Assembly (NCBI RefSeq): GCF_011064615.1
Contig: NZ_JAALJH010000032.1
Coordinates: forward strand, 27,877-91,876
Source: Aquisphaera insulae
Lineage (GTDB): Bacteria > Planctomycetota > Planctomycetia > Isosphaerales > Isosphaeraceae
Length of the DNA: 64,000 nucleotides
Direction: 5' to 3'
In this document: positions 27,759-36,010 of the stretch, piece by piece
How the letters are laid out: each line of letters opens with the position of its first letter
Position numbering within the stretch: the stretch's first letter is position 1
Notes under the pieces: generated by a model
Told to the model about the DNA's origin: nothing
Database searches by the model: none
The model's input: the letters and a program-made list of their open reading frames with translations, nothing else
Translations under genes and position numbers: made by a program

Positions 27759-28988
27759 TCAACGCCCGTTGGAAGGCGGCTGAGGGAAGTCCGCCCCAAG
27801 CTCGTCGAGAGCGGCCTCCTTGTCGAGTCCCGACGGCGATCCTGTGGAATCTCCGTTCTTGGATGGGGGCGGCGGAATCTCGCTGAAAAGTTCTTCGCTC
27901 TCCGGCGGAAAAAGACTACCGAGAAACTCCATGTTCAAATAATCGTGGAAGAACTCACCTGCTCTGAAGGGCCGCCATTCGACCTGCGTATGCTCCTTGA
28001 TGCCCAGGGCGTTGACGTAGTGCTCGAGCTGAGCCCTGTCCTCCTCGTCGCCCTTCGTCTTCCAGCGGGGCGAGACGATGAGGAGCTTCCTCTGAGGGTT
28101 GTTGTTGAGCGACTGCTTGAGAATCCCGTTGATGTGCTCGTCGGCAAAGCCGTAACCGACCGAGACGATGAGGCGTGCCTGGTCAAGCGTCCATCGCCGG
28201 AGCTCGTAGGCGAAGAACAGGAACGGGTCGAGGTATTGGAGCTTGTACGTGACCCCGAAGATGATTGCGATCTCGTCGGGGTCGATCATGGAGGGGGAAT
28301 CAAAGTAGATGAGGAAGCCGTTCTTGTCGCGGGTCCAATCGATAGAGCCATGCATCTTGTAGAGGTAAATCTGTTTCTGGTCGAACTCGCCATCGCTGCT
28401 CGAGAAGCGCCTCCAATCCCATTGATGGTCCTCGTTGAACCCTCGCTCGACCGAACACGCCGAACAGCCCTTCTCCACGCAAAGATCGTAGTTCAGCGTG
28501 AAGATTCGGAGCGGGTGCTGGTAGGTCTCCTGAAACTTCGTGAGGCCTTCGTAGTAGCTCGCCTTCTTGTCGTAAAGGAGCGGCACCCACTCGTCACGAA
28601 GCTTGAAGACGATGTTGCGTCTGAACGCGTTAATCTTGCTCAGGTCGGAGCCGGCTACGGCGAGGAGCTTCGGATTCCATGCTCCGACGAACGGGTAGAG
28701 CGGATGGTCCTCCCAGCGGCGGAGCTCGTAGAGCGTGTTGACGAGCGTCTCGACGTTATAGCTGCTGCCGTTATCGAACTTGCCTTTGATGCCGTCAGAA
28801 AAGTATATAGAACTCTTGATATAGTTATATAGCTGCGTATGTTGATTCCAGGTCTGGTCTTCGCTCTTGAGCAACTCCTCAATCTTCGAAATCATCCCTT
28901 GGGAAGCGGGGATACCAGCTTCGACGCTGGCACCTGCCCCGAGAAGGATGATGATTTCGTCTCTCTTGAATTTCGTTCGACTGGCCAT
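27759..28988 (-). CDS. SIR2-domain protein, probable NAD-degrading effector of the Argonaute locus
   Basis: 409 aa from the ATG at 28988, which overlaps the Argonaute stop as TGATG; an ATG four codons earlier (29000) is also in frame. SIR2-like motifs are in order: IIILLGAGASVEAGIPAS (GAGAS at 17-21), FTLNYDLCVE (N166), YKMHGSIDW (H213) and VSVGYGFADEHIN (about 276-287). The catalytic Asn and His are kept, so NAD hydrolysis is plausible. There is no APAZ domain; the last 45 residues are Pro/Ser-rich and probably disordered. In known pAgo-SIR2 systems the SIR2 subunit depletes NAD once the Argonaute senses foreign nucleic acid. GC content is visibly lower than in flanking genes. Confidence 0.88.
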   Translation of the reverse strand: MASRTKFKRDEIIILLGAGASVEAGIPASQGMISKIEELLKSEDQTWNQHTQLYNYIKSSIYFSDGIKGKFDNGSSYNVETLVNTLYELRRWEDHPLYPFVGAWNPKLLAVAGSDLSKINAFRRNIVFKLRDEWVPLLYDKKASYYEGLTKFQETYQHPLRIFTLNYDLCVEKGCSACSVERGFNEDHQWDWRRFSSSDGEFDQKQIYLYKMHGSIDWTRDKNGFLIYFDSPSMIDPDEIAIIFGVTYKLQYLDPFLFFAYELRRWTLDQARLIVSVGYGFADEHINGILKQSLNNNPQRKLLIVSPRWKTKGDEEDRAQLEHYVNALGIKEHTQVEWRPFRAGEFFHDYLNMEFLGSLFPPESEELFSEIPPPPSKNGDSTGSPSGLDKEAALDELGADFPQPPSNGR

Positions 28989-30922
28989 CAGAGGAACCAT
29001 GGGGTGAGGTTTTCGAGGTTGAGTTCGTCCAAGCCGAGGCGGTGGAATTCTCGGAAATAATCTGCGATGAGCTTCGCATAGTAGATCGAAATGGGGAGAG
29101 ACTTTGCGTTGAATCCTCGCCAGTTGGCACCGGACAGATTGACGGCGTCTTGGACGTGCCCTCTCATCTGGTCGTCGCTCAATTCATCCCGTGCCGGGTA
29201 GCGGAACTCGACGTGCACGGGCCTGCCGATTTTGCCGCGGACGTTAGGCCGGTTCTTCTGCAAGCCCTCGAACCACATGAGAAACTCAGTCTTGGATAAT
29301 TTGATGTAACTTCCCTCGTAGGGAACCATGCTGTTGGCCGATTCGTCGTAGCCGAAGTACTTGCTGTCGTCGTCGAACTTCAGGACGACGAATTCCTTGC
29401 CGCCCTCCGCGTCATGAGTGTACGCCCGAATAGATTCTCTGATGGCGTCCATCTCTTGTTGCCTGAGCGAGAACGTCGCGTGGATGGCGAACTTGTCGTA
29501 GCCCTTGGCTGAATAGGACGCGAATATGTCCATGAGCCGATGGGTCAGTGTCTTGAGGTACGTCGGCTCGGAAGGTTCGCGACTTAGGATCTTGAGGTCG
29601 GTATAGAGGCCGCTTGAATCGGTCAGCACCGAATAGGCGAAGTGCCGAGTTATCCGGTGATCGCGGTCGAACTCGTGGGCCTGACCGACGCCGATGATGA
29701 GGCACCGATTGTTTTGAGGCCGGATTTTCCACGGCTGGCCGCCGAGTTTGGAGAAGATGCCAAGCCCGATGTTCGAGACTGACCACTTCAGGGCGTTGGG
29801 GTCCTCGACCGTCCTGCTGCAGATGAACTGAGACGGAAGGCCGTTGCTCAAGAAGAGGTGCTTGAGGCGGTAGTAACTGTCACTCGCTTCCGGGCCATCA
29901 TGCCGGTTCCAGGGCACTAGGACGATGGGGACGACCAAACGGCTGCCACGGGCGTCCACCAGTCGTTGAACGGTGCCCTCGACGTCGGAGACGCTGAAGC
30001 CGTCGACGGCGACACCCTGCACATGGACCCGGTCCAGTTGGAAGCGGAACATCTTCTGCATTCCGGGGAATGTCGTGAAGGTGTCTCCCCGAAGAGCTCG
30101 GAATAGGTCGTGCGAGAGAGGCCTGTCCGGCTCCTTGTAAATGAAGCATAGGAGCGTGTTCTCGTCGGCGGGCTCGAGCGGCCCGTGTTCCTTAACGCCT
30201 AGGAACTGGGAATTGGAACTCGTCCCGTCCCCGAAAAGGAAGACCTTCGGCTTCAAGCTCCGCGTGGGGAGCCCTTGGAGTTGGAGGGAAACGTTCAACT
30301 CGTCTCCGTTCGAGCATTGAAGGGGAAAGAGCCTCGATGCGTACCGGGTCAGGAACTGCTGGAGCTTTTGGAAGCGATCGACGTAGAAGTTGCTGTTATC
30401 CCGGAAGTGGGAGTCTAAGCTCAGGCTGAGTTGCTGAACCTTTCGGCTGAAAGTCTTCCCTGGTTGCAGCTTGAAGCGGAAGTCGGCAAGAAATCCAAAT
30501 GTCTTTGTCGCTCGCAGGTAGTAGGGCGACAACCAGACCATTTGTCTGCCCTCCGGGAACTCCGCCAGGAGGAAGAAAATCTTCTGGCCAAAGGACTTGC
30601 TTTCCTCGAATGAGATGGGACTCAGCCTCGCGATGCAGGTCTGTTGCAGAAGGCTGCCGACATATCGGCAACTGAGGGGAGGCTTGACGCTGCTGGCGAT
30701 ATCGCGATACGCGAATCCAGGCCGCGACGTGAAAGAGACATCGTGTGGGACGTATTGGGCGGGTTCCGACTGGTTGCCCCGGGTGTCTGGAAGGTCGTAC
30801 CGATATACCCCCTCCGGTTTCGACTCGTCCGGTGACGCCACGATGCGGGCATAGATCGGAAAATGGAATTGGTAAGGCTCCAACGGCAGGAAGTTCAACG
30901 ACGTGTTTAATTCTCGAGGCAT
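28988..30922 (-). CDS. Prokaryotic Argonaute, PAZ-less, with inactive PIWI domain
   Basis: 644 aa. Residues 1-225 are an N/L1-like region (FSRKVQQLSLSLD at 158-170) with no room for a full PAZ. The linker KPKVFLFGDG...LGVKEHGPLE (225-250) is a pAgo landmark. MID spans about 330-400: Y350/Y351, K354, Q365 and K392 in SKLGGQPWKI form the usual guide 5'-end pocket. PIWI is 405-644 but lacks the slicer DEDX residues: the first strand reads CLIIGVGQAHEF (no Asp at G411-G413), the second IHATFSLRQQEM, and the end LPISIYYAKLIADY. It should bind guide and target without cutting. The gene is AT-richer than its flanks and coupled to the SIR2 gene. Confidence 0.88.
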   Translation of the reverse strand: MPRELNTSLNFLPLEPYQFHFPIYARIVASPDESKPEGVYRYDLPDTRGNQSEPAQYVPHDVSFTSRPGFAYRDIASSVKPPLSCRYVGSLLQQTCIARLSPISFEESKSFGQKIFFLLAEFPEGRQMVWLSPYYLRATKTFGFLADFRFKLQPGKTFSRKVQQLSLSLDSHFRDNSNFYVDRFQKLQQFLTRYASRLFPLQCSNGDELNVSLQLQGLPTRSLKPKVFLFGDGTSSNSQFLGVKEHGPLEPADENTLLCFIYKEPDRPLSHDLFRALRGDTFTTFPGMQKMFRFQLDRVHVQGVAVDGFSVSDVEGTVQRLVDARGSRLVVPIVLVPWNRHDGPEASDSYYRLKHLFLSNGLPSQFICSRTVEDPNALKWSVSNIGLGIFSKLGGQPWKIRPQNNRCLIIGVGQAHEFDRDHRITRHFAYSVLTDSSGLYTDLKILSREPSEPTYLKTLTHRLMDIFASYSAKGYDKFAIHATFSLRQQEMDAIRESIRAYTHDAEGGKEFVVLKFDDDSKYFGYDESANSMVPYEGSYIKLSKTEFLMWFEGLQKNRPNVRGKIGRPVHVEFRYPARDELSDDQMRGHVQDAVNLSGANWRGFNAKSLPISIYYAKLIADYFREFHRLGLDELNLENLTPWFL

Positions 30923-30967
30923 CAGCTTCCGCCTTTGGCCGTTCCGTTAAGGGCTCGACGATGAATT

Positions 30968-31597
30968 CTACTGATAAAGCCTGTCCATCGCCTCTTCGTA
31001 GTCGGCATCCGCTGTCTGGACGTACCGTTCGATGTTCTGCATGCCGGCGTTGCCGCTCTTCCTCTGGACGAAGGCCCGTCCGAACTTCTGCTCGGCCTGC
31101 TTGAGGGCCGTGTGCCGCGTGAGGTGGGCGTGGAGATTGACCCGCTCCTCCTCGGGCAAGTTCGCGTTGGCCATGGCGGCGATCTGCTTCAAGTAGCGGT
31201 CGGCGTCCTTCCTGAGCATGGCCTGGCCGGTCCGGCTCAGGAATAGCGGCCCGGCCGCCTTGCCTCGCTCGTGCTCGAAGTAGTCGGCCAGGGCCGCCCT
31301 CGCCTCGGGCGAAACGTAGACGTCATCCCGCCGCTTGCCCTTCCGCTTCACGTTGCGGAAGTAATTCCCGTCGTACTGGTCCATGGTGATCGGCAGGCTC
31401 TCCGAGATCCGCATCATCTGGGAAAAGTGGCCGAGGAAGAGCTCGAAGTCCCGCTTTTTGGCGGCGAGGGTCGTCATGGGCGAGCCTGCCACCTCGGCGT
31501 GGCAGTAAGCGACGAGCCAGCCGATGAGGCCCGTCCCCGCGTCAGTGGCCGGTAGATGGGAGGGCGTCTCAGGGATGGTGAGCTCGGTCCTGGTCAT
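30968..31597 (-). CDS. Tyrosine recombinase, internally shortened
   Basis: 209 aa from the ATG at 31597. The N-terminal SAM-like DNA-binding part is present (about 20-70; MTTLAAKKRDFELFLGHFSQ). The C-terminal catalytic part shows KRKGKRRDDVYVSPEARAAL, HLTRH (H158, R161) and the nucleophile Y192 in NIERYVQTADADY. The segment that normally carries the first catalytic Arg (an A-RxGEAL-type motif between the two domains) is missing between about residues 70 and 85, so the protein is 80-100 aa short and probably inactive as a recombinase. It lies 45 bp upstream of the Argonaute gene on the same strand, which suggests past mobility of the locus. Confidence 0.75.
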   Translation of the reverse strand: MTRTELTIPETPSHLPATDAGTGLIGWLVAYCHAEVAGSPMTTLAAKKRDFELFLGHFSQMMRISESLPITMDQYDGNYFRNVKRKGKRRDDVYVSPEARAALADYFEHERGKAAGPLFLSRTGQAMLRKDADRYLKQIAAMANANLPEEERVNLHAHLTRHTALKQAEQKFGRAFVQRKSGNAGMQNIERYVQTADADYEEAMDRLYQ

Positions 31598-31604
31598 CGT
31601 CGCC

Positions 31605-31832
31605 TCAGAAGCGGATGAGAGTCTCGACCTCGGTCGGTTCCCGCCCGAAGAGGCGGGCGAGGACGTCTCGCCCGTGGAGCCTGGCATTGTTGGCGTGGAT
31701 GGAGACCGTCTCCCCGCTCTCCCCCTGGGCGGCGAGGGAGATGGCGGAACGGTATGTGGTCAGGAAGCAGCGAAACTCCCTCGCGGTGTCGGCCTCTCTC
31801 TCCTCGCGTCGGTCTTCGGGCTCTCGTTTCAT
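31605..31832 (-). CDS. Small charged protein upstream of the recombinase, 75 aa
   Basis: Starts at the ATG at 31832 (MKREPEDRREEREADTAREF) and ends 7 bp before the recombinase start, so the two are probably coupled. The N-terminal 25 residues are strongly charged. The rest (FLTTYRSAISLAAQGESGET, then SIHANNARLHGRDVLARLFG) looks like a compact helical domain. I do not recognise the family. Size and position would suit an excisionase-like or recombination directionality protein, but no winged-helix motif is evident. It is the first gene of the four-gene string that ends with SIR2. Confidence 0.55.
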   Translation of the reverse strand: MKREPEDRREEREADTAREFRCFLTTYRSAISLAAQGESGETVSIHANNARLHGRDVLARLFGREPTEVETLIRF

Positions 31833-31876
31833 GGCAGTCTGCGTGCGCGCGTATGCCGGGCCGCTCAAAAAAATCC

Positions 31877-31977
31877 TATGTTCCCAAAGATTGGCACGGA
31901 ATCGGGGCCGAAGCAACCGCCGAATCGGGTCATCCGGCGGTCCTTCGGGGTCATAAGGTACATTATGTCCCCAAAGA
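31877..31977. repeat. Direct repeat pair upstream of the recombinase-Argonaute gene string
   Basis: TATGTTCCCAAAGA at 31877-31890 recurs as TATGTCCCCAAAGA at 31964-31977 (13 of 14 bases, 87 bp apart). On the minus strand they lie about 45 and 130 bp before the first gene start, where a promoter and its operators would be expected. They could be binding sites for a regulator or recombinase arm sites. No repeat of this sequence was noticed elsewhere in the window. Confidence 0.5.
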
Positions 31978-32039
31978 CCCTAGACCCTGTGCGGGCCGAA
32001 GAAGTCGGAAGCGAGGCGATGATGGCTTGAAAAACGGGG

Positions 32040-32570
32040 TCAGTATTTACGCCCCCGCGGACCTTTGGCCTTCGGGTCTTCCTTGACGGCTGGCGATTTG
32101 GTGGGCGACGATTTGCGTGGGGTCCGCATGTCAGCGGGAGGGACTTCGACCTCGAATGTAGGCAGCGTATTCGCGGACTCGACAATCATGACCGACCATT
32201 GAGACTTCCCAGGGTCGGCATAGCGACCTTGGAGCCGATCGGAAGGCGGGCCAGACCTTTCCTGGGCCTCCGGCCATCGGATGGTTACGCGATATTTGCC
32301 GGGCGGGGCACCATCTTCAGCCTCATAGGTCGAGAGCCGGTACGTGCCAACCTCTCCCACGCGGCCGACCGGGGCGAGGCCGTCCGGTCGGGGCGGGTCG
32401 GGATTGAGATGGACGGTGGCACCGACGGCCGGATTTCCTTGATTCAGGACCTTGCCGGCTGCCGGGAAGAGCGGCACGGGGGCGTACGGCCGTGCGTCGC
32501 CGCACCCGAGTAATGCCGAGAGCGGCAGGCACATGGCCGCGAGCACCATCCCGCGGAGTCGAGACGCCAT
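32040..32570 (-). CDS. Lipoprotein with carboxypeptidase-regulatory-like domain
   Basis: 176 aa from the ATG at 32570. A lipobox signal peptide (MVLAAMCLPLSALLGCG) predicts lipidation at the Cys. The body has the planctomycete pattern of a single beta-sandwich: AAGKVLNQGNPAVGATVHLN, then GTYRLSTYEAEDGAPPGKYR and VTIRWPEAQE. The tail is Lys/Pro-rich and likely disordered. Such genes typically follow a DUF1559 gene, as here (ATGA overlap), and are assumed to be anchored in the periplasm. The function is unknown. Confidence 0.78.
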   Translation of the reverse strand: MASRLRGMVLAAMCLPLSALLGCGDARPYAPVPLFPAAGKVLNQGNPAVGATVHLNPDPPRPDGLAPVGRVGEVGTYRLSTYEAEDGAPPGKYRVTIRWPEAQERSGPPSDRLQGRYADPGKSQWSVMIVESANTLPTFEVEVPPADMRTPRKSSPTKSPAVKEDPKAKGPRGRKY

Positions 32571-33535
32571 CAATAGGAGTCCCCCGACAGAATCATGCCC
32601 TCGCTCCGGCCGATTAGGCCGCGGGTGATATTCCGATTGGTGCTCTCCTTGAGGAATCTCACCGACCCGTCGCACATCGCCAGGTTCGCCCCTCCCGGGT
32701 GGAACGAGTACAGGCCGCCGCCCCACGACGCGTTCGTGCAGTTGACCGTGCACGGGCCCGGCGAGAGCGACCCGTCGTAGGTCCAGCTATTCCACCCGCT
32801 GTTCCTGTAGGAGGTCCAGGGCGTGAACCAGTTGTCGTCGACGTAGGTCGTATCGAGATTCCGGCGATGGTAGAGCTGCGGGCTCCCCGCACTCTCGCCG
32901 ACCAGCAGCGTGTTGGAGGTCCCGTCCGTGATTTTGCTGAGCTTCGGCCATTCGTTGTAGAGCCCCATCGCACTGACGGTCCAGTCGCTCGCGTCGTTCC
33001 TGTAGTCGTTGCCGTCGTGCGAGTAGCCGCGGGGCACGGCGTAGTCGCTGCACTCGGCGGTGAGCGTCTGGTCGATGGTCCAGTCGGGGTAGCGATAGAG
33101 GCCCGTGGCCTTGTGGTCCCCGGGCGTTGACGGGCAGATGTAGGCGTTGACCTTGGTGTTCACCACGGTCTGATTCATCCGGTCGACGAACGCCCAAGAT
33201 GGGTAGCCGATGTTGAAGGCCTCGTAAAGCGGCCTCTGTTCCAGATAGGGCAGGATGGCGACCCCGAATCCGTAATAGCATCCGATGTCCCCGCTGGCGT
33301 CGTAGTCCCAGGCGTAGAAGGAGCCGGGTAGCGAGCCGAAGGCCGACTCGTAGTTGAGCATCGCGAGGGCGATTTGCTTCAGGTTGTTCGTGCACTGGGC
33401 ACGCCTCGCCGCCTCGCGGGCCGACTGCACGGCCGGTAGCAGGAGCGAGATGAGCACGGCGATGATGGAGATGACCACCAGCAGCTCAATCAGCGTGAAT
33501 CCGCGTCGGGCCTTTATCCGTGAAAGTTCAGGCAT
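32570..33535 (-). CDS. DUF1559 protein with prepilin-type N-terminal methylation motif
   Basis: 321 aa from the ATG at 33535. The N-terminus RRGFTLIELLVVISIIAVLI is a type IV prepilin/pseudopilin leader, cleaved before the F by a prepilin peptidase. The DUF1559 landmarks follow: LLPAVQSAREAARRAQCTNN, LKQIALAMLNYE, and near the C-terminus SFHPGGANLAMCDGSVRFLK. Planctomycetes carry very large numbers of these; a pseudopilin-like role in a type II-like secretion apparatus is assumed but untested. The stop overlaps the start of the downstream lipoprotein gene by 4 bp. Confidence 0.9.
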   Translation of the reverse strand: MPELSRIKARRGFTLIELLVVISIIAVLISLLLPAVQSAREAARRAQCTNNLKQIALAMLNYESAFGSLPGSFYAWDYDASGDIGCYYGFGVAILPYLEQRPLYEAFNIGYPSWAFVDRMNQTVVNTKVNAYICPSTPGDHKATGLYRYPDWTIDQTLTAECSDYAVPRGYSHDGNDYRNDASDWTVSAMGLYNEWPKLSKITDGTSNTLLVGESAGSPQLYHRRNLDTTYVDDNWFTPWTSYRNSGWNSWTYDGSLSPGPCTVNCTNASWGGGLYSFHPGGANLAMCDGSVRFLKESTNRNITRGLIGRSEGMILSGDSY

Positions 33536-33610
33536 CGATGTTCTCGGTGATGATAGGGCGTTGAAACTTCGTCGTGAATTTGGGCCCGCGAACCGACCCA
33601 CGCTCTTCGC

Positions 33611-35743
33611 TCAGAGCCCGATGCGTCGGACGGCGAGCCGATGGGGGGTCTTCTCGCGGTTCCCCGCCTCGTCCTCCGCGGCCGCCTCGACGGCGACCTC
33701 GCTGACGTCGGCAAGTGTGGCGAGTACCGCCTCCCATTCGGCGAAGCCGCCTCGGAGCGAACGGGCCTCGACGCCGTTCACGGCGACCTTCCGGATTACT
33801 CCCGAGTCGAGCGATACCCCGCGCACCACGAGCCTACCCAACTCGCCGAGCCGGGCTTCTGTGACCATGGTGACCGGCGGCTGGTCGTCCACCGGGTCGA
33901 GGTTGTCATCCTTCCCCTCGTCGGCCTCCTTGCTCATGCCCCATGGGTTGTAAATCGCGAACGCATCGACCCTCCGGATGTCCAGCCCGCGATACTCGTG
34001 TCGCTCCATCCGGCATCGCCAGATGCCGTAGGTGCTGTCGTGAATCGTCAGGCCGTCGATGAGCACCGACGGCGACCCGATGTGGACCGGCCAGCCCGAC
34101 TTCCAGGCCCGGAAGTCGCGGATGATGAACGGGTGCCGGGCGTCGGGGCCGACACCCCCCACGTCGTTCCGCAGGCTCGTCTTCTTACCGGCCGAGTAGT
34201 CGTCCAGGTCCTCCTGCGAGGCGACCCCCTGCGTGCCCCCCAGGTTCAGGCCGAACCGCCGCATCGCATGGGCCTCGTTCCCCTCGAATCGCAGGAAGGG
34301 CAGCGTCCGCACGTCGACCCTCGCCTTCTTGCCGTCCGGCTGCCTCACCGACCGGACGGGGTCGAAGCCGCCGTCGGTCGTCATCTCGAAGCGGTAGCCG
34401 TACTGGTCGGCCTCGACGGCCACGTTGCGGGTGAAGGCGTTCTTGCTGTTGGCCCACCAGAAGCCAGCCCCGTCGTTGCGGTCGAAGGGGAGTATCTGGT
34501 CGGGAAGCTTGCCGCCGCGGAGGGCCTGAACGGCGAGGTTGCGGTCGAACAGGTTCTCGACCTCGGTGCCGTCCTCCAGGAAGAAGCCGTGGCCGAGCGA
34601 CCGATAGCCGACGCAGTCTCGCACGACGAGCCGGTTGGTGCCGTGGACCGTGAGCCAGCGGTTGTGACTGTCCCAGAAGGAGGCCCCGACGAGGCTCGTG
34701 CCCCGCATCGTGTCGCCGACGAGGTGGAAGTGGAGGTTGTAGCGGCCGAGGACCCCCTTCTTCCCAAGGTGGCGGAACTCGGCGTAGGAAATCGAGCCGG
34801 AAGAGTTCCGGTGATACATCGTATGCCCGCGGACGCCATCGGGGTCGGCCGACTCGATGACGACGTTGCGGGAGAGGTTGGCGACGACCCCGGCGAAGGA
34901 CTCGTTAGCCTCGTGCGGAAAGTCCAGGGGCCTGTCAACGAGGATGCTGAAGTACCCCTCCTCTGGCGGAGTGTCGACCCGCTTCAGGGTCCGTTCCTCG
35001 GTGTGCGTCGTGTGGCGGGAGGTCTTATAGAGGATTTTACCGTCCTCGTCGTCGCGGCCGAAGAGCTGCGGGGCGTCGGTGGCGGTGAAAATCAGGCGGT
35101 CGCCAGGACGCCAGCCGGCCGTGTAGTCGGCCGTCCTGGCCGAGCGGTCACCGACGGCCACGGGCGACTTCAGCTTGGTCCAGGTGCGTCCCATCGAGGC
35201 CCCGTGGAGGTCCATCCGGCCGCCGCAGCAGACCAGGGCCGGGAAGTTGGCCTTGTCCATCCCCTCGATGTAGGTCAGCCGGATTACGGCCCGAATGCCC
35301 GCCGGGATTGGCTCCTCGGCCGTCCCCACCTCCAGGGCGGCCTTCGAAGTCATGGCAGGACCATCGCCCGTCATGTGCATGGCGGCACAGTCGAAGCCGT
35401 CCTCGGACGTCTCCTCGCCGTCCTGGATGCGGATGAGCCCCGCAGAGAGGACCGTGTCGCGGTCTCGGGCGAAACTCAGGGTTCCGCCGATGTGGAGGGC
35501 CCTGACCGGCTTCTCGAGGGTCGTGTCGAATCGCACGGTGTGCCCGGGGCGAATCAAGACGACGGCACCCGGTGGCGGCACCGCCCCTCCCTCCCAGGTC
35601 TTCGCGTCCGACCAGTCTCCGCTCTTGGTCGAGCGAATCGTCGCGGATTCAATCGCCGGAGAGGCTCCGGCGATTCCGGAAACAAGGGCTGTTAAAAGGA
35701 CAAGGTTGAATATATGAGTGAGACGCAATGTCCTCTTCGTCAT
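33611..35743 (-). CDS. G8-domain, right-handed beta-helix secreted protein (CEMIP-like)
   Basis: 710 aa with a signal peptide (MTKRTLRLTHIFNLVLLTAL, to about residue 27). A G8 domain follows (about 40-165; WSDAKTWEGGAVPPPGAVVL, IRPGHTVRFDTTLEKP). A long parallel beta-helix then extends from 280 to 560 with repeated His/Asn/Asp-bearing turns (YNLHFHLVGDTMRG, FWDSHNRWLTVHGTNRLVVR). In animals the G8 plus beta-helix architecture is found in hyaluronan-binding and depolymerising CEMIP proteins, so polysaccharide binding or cleavage outside the cell is a fair inference. It is 76 bp upstream of the DUF1559 gene on the same strand. Confidence 0.82.
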   Translation of the reverse strand: MTKRTLRLTHIFNLVLLTALVSGIAGASPAIESATIRSTKSGDWSDAKTWEGGAVPPPGAVVLIRPGHTVRFDTTLEKPVRALHIGGTLSFARDRDTVLSAGLIRIQDGEETSEDGFDCAAMHMTGDGPAMTSKAALEVGTAEEPIPAGIRAVIRLTYIEGMDKANFPALVCCGGRMDLHGASMGRTWTKLKSPVAVGDRSARTADYTAGWRPGDRLIFTATDAPQLFGRDDEDGKILYKTSRHTTHTEERTLKRVDTPPEEGYFSILVDRPLDFPHEANESFAGVVANLSRNVVIESADPDGVRGHTMYHRNSSGSISYAEFRHLGKKGVLGRYNLHFHLVGDTMRGTSLVGASFWDSHNRWLTVHGTNRLVVRDCVGYRSLGHGFFLEDGTEVENLFDRNLAVQALRGGKLPDQILPFDRNDGAGFWWANSKNAFTRNVAVEADQYGYRFEMTTDGGFDPVRSVRQPDGKKARVDVRTLPFLRFEGNEAHAMRRFGLNLGGTQGVASQEDLDDYSAGKKTSLRNDVGGVGPDARHPFIIRDFRAWKSGWPVHIGSPSVLIDGLTIHDSTYGIWRCRMERHEYRGLDIRRVDAFAIYNPWGMSKEADEGKDDNLDPVDDQPPVTMVTEARLGELGRLVVRGVSLDSGVIRKVAVNGVEARSLRGGFAEWEAVLATLADVSEVAVEAAAEDEAGNREKTPHRLAVRRIGL

Positions 35744-36010
35744 GTGGGTGTCTCGAGGGTTAATAAGCCAGAGTCGCCGGTTCGCGAGTCCGGGCTAGAT
35801 AGGCGAGCGAGGCGAGCCTCTACGTTATTAGCAAAACCAGGACCATTGGTCTTGCTGGGGGGAGACCACGATTCTCCCCGGGTTTTCCGGAGATTACCAG
35901 CTCCGCTCGGGACAAAGCTTCGCCAGCCGTGGCGAAGAATCCGCCTCGTCTCTGTGCTCGGGCCGGTCTTCGCCGAGGCTACGCTAGGTCAAAATAAGAC
36001 CCGCTGGAGT

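Noticed and set aside
27759..28988. SIR2-APAZ fusion as in short-pAgo SPARSA systems
   Set aside because: The SIR2 protein is only 409 aa and ends in a Pro/Ser-rich tail after the SIR2 fold; the APAZ-like N-terminal region is instead on the Argonaute.
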